Of a DNA stretch of 64,000 bases, positions 58,848 to 64,000 are shown piece by piece (positions within the stretch are counted from its first letter, which is position 1; each line of letters starts with the position of its first letter). Both the position numbers and the translations under genes were made by a program. The stretch is from Aliikangiella coralliicola (GTDB lineage Bacteria > Pseudomonadota > Gammaproteobacteria > Enterobacterales > Kangiellaceae): positions 62,001 through 126,000 of the forward strand of contig NZ_ML660171.1 of the NCBI RefSeq assembly GCF_007004725.1. The letters run 5' to 3'. The notes beneath the pieces are model-generated. The model saw nothing but the letters and a program-made list of their open reading frames with translations. It did no database searches and was not told the DNA's origin.

Positions 58848-61662
58848 AGTCAAACGGTTACCGGCTATTCCAGCTGTTGGTGGTTCGGTACCAAAGTCAT
58901 TGCATCCAATTTTAAATGCAATCAGAAGCAACTTAAATCAAATGAACGGGCAGGTTGGCAATGATCCTCTTGTCTCACTATCGGAATTAACCAATCGATT
59001 ATCACTCATCAATGACAACGACTCGTCGAGCAATATTTCGTCGGTGAATTTTTTTGAGGACTGGAGTTCTCGATCTTCGAAAGATTGGCATGAATACCTT
59101 GGCGACACCAATATTTCATTTCCACAGAATGGTGAAGTTGGTGGGCATGTATTAAATGCCAGCGGATACACCTGGCGGATCCATAAAGATTTGATCCCCT
59201 ACAATGCTGAATGGATTTATCGAGTGAGCTGCAGAATCCGCAGAACCGTTGCAGCAACAGATCCATTAAAAGAAAGAGTTTTCGCTGGTATTACGGGTGT
59301 TAGCTCAGATGGTCGCACGTTAATTAATGTCAATGGCACTGATACGTTTTCGTCTCAACATTATGCCGCAACCAGTGGTTTTGATATGAGTCAGGTTCCA
59401 ATAGGAGAGTGGCAAACTTTCAACGGCTGGTTTTCTGGGTATGGCGTTTTTACATCTAATACGGAAACAAACCCAACACCATTGACAGCTGGTATCGCGT
59501 ACATTCGCCCAACTTTCATCTTAAATTATAATGGTGGTGATGGTGAAATGGAGTGCGACTTTTTTTCAATTGAGTCGGTTTCAAGAGGCGCCATTGGTGC
59601 AGATGGTGTTGATGGAAAGTCCGTCGCCCAACTCACTATCTATCGTCGTGCAGCTTCTCAACCAGCCACACCGGTAGGTGGTAGTTATAATTTTAATACC
59701 GACATAATTGGAGCCCCAACAAATTGGTCAGCTAGTATTCCGCCAGGAACTGATCCTTTATATGCATCGGTTGGTATCGCGTCAATCGATGGGACCGACG
59801 GAACTGATACAACAATTACTTGGGGATTACCTGACATTCTTGCGCAGAATGGTTTAGATGGTTCCAACGGCTTTAACGGCATAGACGGAACTAATGGAAC
59901 CTCAGTTTACTTGGCGAGAGTATTTAAGCGCCAAGCGAGTGCACCAGCAACCCCGCCGGACAATAGTGCTACTTACAACTTTAGTACGAACACGTTAACA
60001 CCTCCTAGTGGATGGTCTGATACGATTCCTGCTGGTACTGATCCACTTTATGCTACTGAAGCCACGTTCGCAGCTCCTGGGGCTACTGGTACTGACTCGA
60101 CACAAACTTGGACGACTCCTGTCATTTTTACACAAGACGGTGACGATGGTAATGATGGAGTAAATGGTCAGAGTACGTATCTTTTCTCAATTTATAGACG
60201 CGCAAGCTCTGCACCAACGACGCCTGTTGGTGGTAGTTTTAACTTCGGAACGAATGTGCCAATTGCGCCGGCAGGTTGGTCCGTTAGCCCGCAGGCCGGA
60301 ACCGATCCGCTTTATGTGAGTACGACATTAGCAAGCGTGTCTGGGGATACAGGAACGGATTCGACATTAACCTGGTCGGTGCCTGAAATTTTAGTGAGAG
60401 ACGGTGCTGACGGCCTTGATGGAGCTACAGGTAGTGATGGGAAATCAGTTGCTCAGTTAACTGTTTACAGGAGGGCAGCAAGTTCACCAGGTACGCCGTC
60501 AGGCGGTAATTATGACTTTGGAACCGACAGCATAACTGCGCCGGCTAACTGGTCGCCGTCAATCCCTGCCGGTACAGATCCATTGTATGCATCAGTTGGT
60601 ATCGCATCGATAATCGGTTTGAGTGGCGTCGATAATTCAATTGTTTGGGGGGCGCCAGACATACTTGCTCAAAATGGAGAAGATGGTGCTGATGGAAGTA
60701 ATGGTACGAATGGCACAAACGGAACGAACGGTTTATCAGTTTATCAGGGCAGCGTGTATCGACGAGCTAGTACTGCACCAGCAACGCCAGCTAATAATAG
60801 TGGTTCATACAATTTCGGAACCAACACACTGACACCCCCACCAGGTTGGAGTTCATCAGTTCCAGCCGGGAGCGATCCGCTTTATGTGAGTGATGCGAGT
60901 TTTTCTATCCAGGGAACAACTGGGACTGATTCAATACAAACATGGACCACACCAACCATCGCCGCGCAAGATGGTCAAGACGGACAAAATGGGAATAATG
61001 GCAATGATGGTGCTGATGGAACCAATGGGCTGAGCACGTATCAGTTTAGCGTCTATCGTCGTTCAAGTTTTGCACCGAGTACACCGGTTGGCGGGAGCTT
61101 TAATTTTGGCACTAATACACCGACTGCACCGTCGAGTTGGTTCACAAGCGTCCCATCAGGTGACGATCCTTTATGGGTCTCTCAAGCACTCGCTAGCGTT
61201 TCCGGTGATACTGGAACAGACTCGACCTTAAGCTGGACTGTTCCGACAATCATGGCACAGAATGGCAGCGGAACCAGCGATTTTGTCAACATGCCGAGCC
61301 AGTTCAGCTCCGAAGCGATAGGCGCTTTACCTCAAACTGCGACCATCAAATTTAAGCGAGATGGAACCATAGAGCTCGATGGCGGACCGAATTCAAATTG
61401 GAATGCAGGCGCTCCACAAACAACCCTTGGTGATAACTATGATGTACGTTGCTCGCAAATGATTTCCGGAAGTTGGGATATTCAAGCGGCTGCGGTTGGA
61501 ACTTGGGTGGCTCTTTCATCTGATCGATCTTGGATGGTTCTACGCACATTAATGGAAGGCGCGGGAAGTGATACTGCAAGCGGAATTTTTCAAATTAGGA
61601 GAAGCGGAGAGACAACAATACTTGATTCATCAACCGGGATAGGAGAGGCCGCAGATGCCTGA
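58840..61662 (+). CDS. Collagen-like repetitive tail fibre
   Basis: 940 residues. N-terminal domain (about 1-255) with a carbohydrate-binding-module-like beta sandwich (VNFFEDWSSRSSKDWHEYLGDT, YRVSCRIRRTVAATDPLKERVFAGITGVSSDG), then six modules of about 90 residues, each starting with an S-x-Y/AQ...YRR or FKR block, a TPxxxS-YNF strand and PAGTDPLY, and joined by short Gly-x-y runs (DGSNGFNGIDGTNGTS, DGQDGQNGNNGNDG), then a C-terminal domain (about 815-940). Modules alternate as ABCABC. Likely the receptor-binding fibre bound to the hub; overlaps both neighbours by 8 bp. Confidence 0.82.
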   Translation: MVKVKRLPAIPAVGGSVPKSLHPILNAIRSNLNQMNGQVGNDPLVSLSELTNRLSLINDNDSSSNISSVNFFEDWSSRSSKDWHEYLGDTNISFPQNGEVGGHVLNASGYTWRIHKDLIPYNAEWIYRVSCRIRRTVAATDPLKERVFAGITGVSSDGRTLINVNGTDTFSSQHYAATSGFDMSQVPIGEWQTFNGWFSGYGVFTSNTETNPTPLTAGIAYIRPTFILNYNGGDGEMECDFFSIESVSRGAIGADGVDGKSVAQLTIYRRAASQPATPVGGSYNFNTDIIGAPTNWSASIPPGTDPLYASVGIASIDGTDGTDTTITWGLPDILAQNGLDGSNGFNGIDGTNGTSVYLARVFKRQASAPATPPDNSATYNFSTNTLTPPSGWSDTIPAGTDPLYATEATFAAPGATGTDSTQTWTTPVIFTQDGDDGNDGVNGQSTYLFSIYRRASSAPTTPVGGSFNFGTNVPIAPAGWSVSPQAGTDPLYVSTTLASVSGDTGTDSTLTWSVPEILVRDGADGLDGATGSDGKSVAQLTVYRRAASSPGTPSGGNYDFGTDSITAPANWSPSIPAGTDPLYASVGIASIIGLSGVDNSIVWGAPDILAQNGEDGADGSNGTNGTNGTNGLSVYQGSVYRRASTAPATPANNSGSYNFGTNTLTPPPGWSSSVPAGSDPLYVSDASFSIQGTTGTDSIQTWTTPTIAAQDGQDGQNGNNGNDGADGTNGLSTYQFSVYRRSSFAPSTPVGGSFNFGTNTPTAPSSWFTSVPSGDDPLWVSQALASVSGDTGTDSTLSWTVPTIMAQNGSGTSDFVNMPSQFSSEAIGALPQTATIKFKRDGTIELDGGPNSNWNAGAPQTTLGDNYDVRCSQMISGSWDIQAAAVGTWVALSSDRSWMVLRTLMEGAGSDTASGIFQIRRSGETTILDSSTGIGEAADA
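59616..61262 (+). repeat. Six tail-fibre modules in ABCABC order
   Basis: Modules begin near 59616 (A), 59910 (B), 60170 (C), 60439 (A'), 60733 (B') and 61030 (C'). A and A' share SVAQLT-YRRAAS; B and B' share SVY...PATP-NS; C and C' share STY-F-YRR-S-AP-TPVGGSFNFGTN. The A-to-A' distance is about 823 bp, so a three-module unit was duplicated as a block. Confidence 0.8.
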
Positions 61663-61963
61663 ACCATTTGAGATCATTTACGAGGACGAAACTGTTATAT
61701 CTGGCACCACTAAAGCAGAATTCGAAGCCGCGCCCAATGCTGGTATACAGTTTCTTATCGTGCAGTATGAAGACGGACATATAGAAAAACATAAAGCATT
61801 AGATACTTACGAATATCAAGGTGCAACGAAACCTGGCAGCTGGACAACTCTGGAAAACTTCGAGACTTTAAAGGGGCGTATTCTAGAGCTTTCGAATCTC
61901 ATGGTTGCGCCAGTATTAACGCGTCGTGAAGAAAGAGCTTTGGAGCGAGCTAGAAACGCCTGA
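61655..61963 (+). CDS. Small protein after the tail fibre
   Basis: 102 residues, overlapping the fibre stop by 8 bp. FEIIYEDETVISGTTKAEFEAAPNAGIQFLIVQYEDGHIEKHKALDTYEYQGA, then a helical tail with TRREERALERARNA. It may be a fibre chaperone or assembly protein in view of the coupling. No family recognised. Site 2 of the 13-mer follows 2 bp after the stop. Confidence 0.65.
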   Translation: MPEPFEIIYEDETVISGTTKAEFEAAPNAGIQFLIVQYEDGHIEKHKALDTYEYQGATKPGSWTTLENFETLKGRILELSNLMVAPVLTRREERALERARNA

Positions 61964-61965
61964 AC

Positions 61966-61978
61966 TGGATAGATTTTC
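61966..61978 (+). promoter_or_regulatory. Conserved 13-mer, site 2
   Basis: Exact TGGATAGATTTTC, with AAC before it as in site 1, 68 bp upstream of the ATG at 62047. A leader hairpin with an 8-bp perfect stem ATGAGCTG/CAGCTCAT (61983-62029) follows it before the gene, so this intergenic stretch looks like a promoter with a structured 5' leader. Confidence 0.6.
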
Positions 61979-62046
61979 AGAGATGAGCTGTTTGATAGAC
62001 TAAAAAACTATTGAACGCAATCAGCTCATTTCAGAGGTTAAATTTC

Positions 62047-62454
62047 ATGGCGTTAGAAACCCCCTTAAAAACCCCAAATGGCATTGAATTAAAAAAAGCC
62101 TTACTCGTAATCACCATGCTTTCAGACAGTTGTACTGATAATTTCCATTATGCTGTTCAGTCTCAGATGGTTAAGGAACCCTCAGGCAATATGGTCACTA
62201 AGTATGATCCCGTGAGCAAAGAAAACCGCCGGCGTCATACAAATTACCAGGTAAGTATTTTCGGTTCCGAAAAATTATTGAGAGAGGGGCAACCTCCTAT
62301 TGGATTAATGATCAATGAAGAAAATCAGGAAGCCGGATTTCTGTTTGAGCCCGAGGATAATGATAAGCAGTTGATTGAACAGGCTTATGAACACTTAAAC
62401 CAAATTTATCCTGATGCCAAGCAGATTAATATTTCTGACTTAGGGCTGTATTAA
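62047..62454 (+). CDS. Hypothetical phage late protein
   Basis: 135 residues from ATG 62047 (AGAGG 9-10 nt upstream; the frame from 62011 includes the leader hairpin). MALETPLKTPNGIELKKALLVITMLSDSCTDNFHYAVQSQ, then an FGSEKLLREGQPPIGLMINEENQEAGFLF block. No family recognised. Enclosed by two copies of the 13-mer, so it may be its own transcription unit. Confidence 0.6.
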   Translation: MALETPLKTPNGIELKKALLVITMLSDSCTDNFHYAVQSQMVKEPSGNMVTKYDPVSKENRRRHTNYQVSIFGSEKLLREGQPPIGLMINEENQEAGFLFEPEDNDKQLIEQAYEHLNQIYPDAKQINISDLGLY

Positions 62455-62456
62455 GT

Positions 62457-62469
62457 TGGATAGATTTTC
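62457..62469 (+). promoter_or_regulatory. Conserved 13-mer, site 3
   Basis: Exact TGGATAGATTTTC starting 3 bp after the stop of the preceding gene and 41 bp before the ATG at 62511. It forms, with sites 1, 2 and 4, a set of near-identical motifs placed before separate phage genes. Confidence 0.6.
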
Positions 62470-62510
62470 ACTTTTGCTATTTTTGTTAGATTAACTGTGA
62501 AGTCGGTTAA

Positions 62511-62927
62511 ATGATTGAAATACCAGCAGCGACCGATATACGAATTCCAGAAACGCGCCAACGCGTTATGCTCGCATTATCGAAACTACATCAACGGTAT
62601 AAAACGGACTGGAAACCAGAAGATGTATTCGCCGAGTGTGTGAATGGTAAAGCCGAATTATTCGAGAATAAGCAAGGTTTTATTATTCTTAAAGTAAATA
62701 CCAATCGTTTTAACTTACACAAGACATTATTTATTTGGATTCTTCATTCATACCAGGCTTCTAACAATGTTTTGGCAGAAGAACGATATTTTGAGTGGCT
62801 AAAAGCACTGGCAAAGGATGTTAATGCAAAGTCCATTCAATTTGAAACCTACCGAGCAGGCTATGAAAGAATATTACCGAAAGAATGGCAGACTAAAATG
62901 ATTTCTTATAGTTGGAGCGTTGAATAA
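62511..62927 (+). CDS. Hypothetical phage late protein
   Basis: 138 residues with IPETRQRVMLALSKLHQRYKTDWKPEDVFAECVNGKAELFENKQGFIILKVNTN and RYFEWLKALAKDVNAKSIQFETYRAGYERILPKEW, an alpha/beta protein of a kind seen next to internal virion proteins in short-tailed phages. No activity recognised. The last base of its stop is shared with the next ATG (TAATG). Confidence 0.65.
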   Translation: MIEIPAATDIRIPETRQRVMLALSKLHQRYKTDWKPEDVFAECVNGKAELFENKQGFIILKVNTNRFNLHKTLFIWILHSYQASNNVLAEERYFEWLKALAKDVNAKSIQFETYRAGYERILPKEWQTKMISYSWSVE

Positions 62928-63511
62928 TGGGCGGCGGTGGCAGTAACGAGGTTCCCGAAACCGAAGAAGAAAGAGAACTCGCACGAGTCGCAGGAGATAA
63001 GTGGAATGACTATGTTGGTCGCTATATTCCCTTTGAGAACGAATTTATTCAACGAATTGAAGTAACGAATCAAGATCGCGATAACTTAAGAGGAATTGCA
63101 ACAGCAGGGGTAAATTCTGCGTTTGGAAAAGCAAGGCAAAATGTTGTTAACCAGGAGCTACAGGCTGGCGCTAAACCTGGCTCGGGCCGATTTGATGGAG
63201 CGTTGGAACGAGTGTTAAAAAAGCAAGGTCGTTCACTGGGATATGCGAACACTGATGTAAACAATGACATGAATGAACAGCAAGTTCGCGGCTTAGAATC
63301 TGCAATTTCAATTGGCCGAGGAAAAGAAGCTGATGCGTTTCGTGGATTTGGCGAGCTTGCGGCTGACGCGCATAGTCAAGCTGTCTCAGATGCTGAATCG
63401 GCTTCGACTCGATCACTCGGTAATGCGCGCGCAGTAGGAACTCTGTTGGGCGGCGCCACTCGACTCTACAACAGCGATACCAAACCAGAGGATTCACCAG
63501 CGAATGGATAG
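62927..63511 (+). CDS. Internal-virion-like protein 1
   Basis: 194 residues, starting MGGGGSNEVPETEEERELARVAGDKWNDYVGRYIPFENEFIQRI; a helical Ala/Gly-rich region with AGVNSAFGKARQNVVNQELQAGAKPGSGRFDGALERVLKKQ follows. The YIPFENEFIQ, VNSAF and SGRFDGA blocks recur in diverged form in the next gene, so the two are related. Proteins of this type are internal or ejection proteins in marine short-tailed phages; inferred. Confidence 0.65.
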   Translation: MGGGGSNEVPETEEERELARVAGDKWNDYVGRYIPFENEFIQRIEVTNQDRDNLRGIATAGVNSAFGKARQNVVNQELQAGAKPGSGRFDGALERVLKKQGRSLGYANTDVNNDMNEQQVRGLESAISIGRGKEADAFRGFGELAADAHSQAVSDAESASTRSLGNARAVGTLLGGATRLYNSDTKPEDSPANG

Positions 63512-64000
63512 ATTGGAATACATGCGTTTGATGAACTATTTCAATCCGAATCAGTCACGTCATGTTTCTCGTATTAATGATGGTACGCATTTTGGTGGAG
63601 GGGCAGGAATTGGATATTACGGCGGCGGACAACTTATCGGTCCAGGTGATGCGAATAGAAGAAGCCCGTACAATCCGATCTCAAATGCCCGAACTATTAA
63701 TTATCATCCCAATTCAGATGCGGCAGACATTAATGCCGATTTAATTCGCGCCGAATACGAAGATTATCGACAACGCTATTTACCATTGGAAATCGAACTG
63801 ATGCGTTTAGCTTCAGATCCCGAAGAAAAAAGAGCGGCAATCAACAGGGCTGGTGATGAAGTAAATTCAGGATTTGAAAGTGCAGCTAAACAATCCGCAA
63901 TGACGGCTCAGCGGTATGGTATTCGTGATCCTTCTTTGCGAGTCGGCGCCGAACGCAACAGGAACCTGTCTAAATCTGCAGCGATTGCCCAAGCGAAGAA
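63504..64000 (+). CDS. Internal-virion-like protein 2 (cut by window edge)
   Basis: ATG 63504 opens a frame that is uninterrupted to the window end (165 complete codons). It begins MDRLEYMRLMNYFNPNQS, has a Gly-rich stretch (GGGAGIGYYGGGQ) and continues YEDYRQRYLPLEIELMRLASDPEEKR, VNSGFESAAKQSAMTAQRYGIRDPSLR. The RYLPLEIELM and VNSGF-A blocks match RYIPFENEFI and VNSAFGKA of the upstream gene. It overlaps that gene by 8 bp. C-terminus not visible. Confidence 0.65.
   Translation, partial: MDRLEYMRLMNYFNPNQSRHVSRINDGTHFGGGAGIGYYGGGQLIGPGDANRRSPYNPISNARTINYHPNSDAADINADLIRAEYEDYRQRYLPLEIELMRLASDPEEKRAAINRAGDEVNSGFESAAKQSAMTAQRYGIRDPSLRVGAERNRNLSKSAAIAQAK

Larger units (their letters stand above)
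22400..64000. mobile_element. Lambda-organised prophage, left end; right end beyond the window
   Basis: From the integrase (22568) to the window end, genes follow the temperate-phage order: int-xis-recombination (leftward), immunity, O/P-like replication, nin-like genes, then terminase, portal, scaffold, coat, adaptors and fibre. The left boundary lies somewhere in 22030-22567 and was not fixed because the matching right attachment site is out of view. The element exceeds 41 kb. Portal-scaffold-coat-adaptor order without a tape measure so far points to a short-tailed virion. Confidence 0.9.

Noticed and set aside
63504-63518. Fifth copy of the 13-mer
   Set aside because: TGGATAGATTGGA matches only the first nine bases and forms the start codon and first codons of a gene, so it is probably coincidence.
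22400-64000. CRISPR arrays or toxin-antitoxin pairs
   Set aside because: No regularly spaced direct repeats were seen, and no adjacent pair matched a known toxin-antitoxin layout; the Cro-like YdaS-type protein fits an immunity-region regulator better.
48357-64000. Lysis cassette and tape measure in the late region
   Set aside because: No endolysin, spanin or tape-measure protein could be recognised before the window end; the holin-like protein at 41053 is isolated. These may lie beyond 64000.

Overview
The window looks like the chromosome of a marine-type gammaproteobacterium (moderate-to-low GC; ECF sigma/anti-sigma pair, ExbB/ExbD proteins, PKD-rich lipoprotein). The genus cannot be fixed from sequence reading alone. 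It has two parts: about 22 kb of host envelope genes, then the left 41.5 kb of a lambda-organised prophage whose right end lies outside the window.

Host part. Positions 1-1260 (minus) hold an RskA-type anti-sigma factor (cut by the window edge) and its ECF sigma factor. Positions 1692-3710 hold two paralogous secreted proteins with short GGxGxD calcium-binding repeats; the second is cut by an in-frame UAG although its homologous C-terminus is still encoded downstream. From 4277 to 21327 lies a large envelope machine. It has three outer-membrane beta-barrel proteins on the minus strand. Divergently on the plus strand come a periplasmic protein, three TPR proteins (two of them lipoproteins), a small exported protein, a TolQ/ExbB proton-channel protein, two ExbD/TolR proteins, a TonB-like protein with an AgmX/PglI-type C-terminus, and a 1681-residue lipoprotein with ten PKD domains and a C-terminal fibro-slime domain. 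The gene set resembles the Glt/Agl-type machineries of Myxococcus and their gammaproteobacterial relatives. An FHA-domain gene closes the host part.

Prophage part. The leftward operon (29411 to 22568) runs from a lambda-like pL with operator palindromes through small proteins, a Rad52-family annealing protein, a Gp157-like protein, ssb, a 790-bp non-coding region packed with long hairpins, a winged-helix protein, a C5 DNA methyltransferase, YopX-like and cupin-like proteins, to xis and int. The immunity region (29600-32280) has a CI-like repressor with an apparently leaderless pRM, a Cro-like protein, and a plus-strand cassette of a 37-residue peptide plus two membrane proteins at the place where lambda carries rex. 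Rightward follow a second CI-like regulator, O- and P-like replication genes with an iteron-rich origin inside the O-like gene, nin-like genes including a YbcO-like protein, and an accessory block of membrane proteins (36.5-41 kb and 46.2-48.3 kb). In between sit a holin-like protein, a giant spike and a spike-base protein. The morphogenesis block from 48376 on has small terminase, an HslV-like peptidase, large terminase, portal, scaffold, coat, adaptors, a hub-like protein, a collagen-like fibre built from an ABCABC repeat, and internal-virion-like proteins. The order suggests a short-tailed virus. No lysis enzyme is visible before the window ends.

Main signals for follow-up: the structured non-coding region at 26159-26946; an exact 13-mer (TGGATAGATTTTC) in front of separate phage transcription units; the operator/promoter architecture; the origin iterons; the N-terminal-threonine peptidase between the terminase genes; and the Glt-like host locus.
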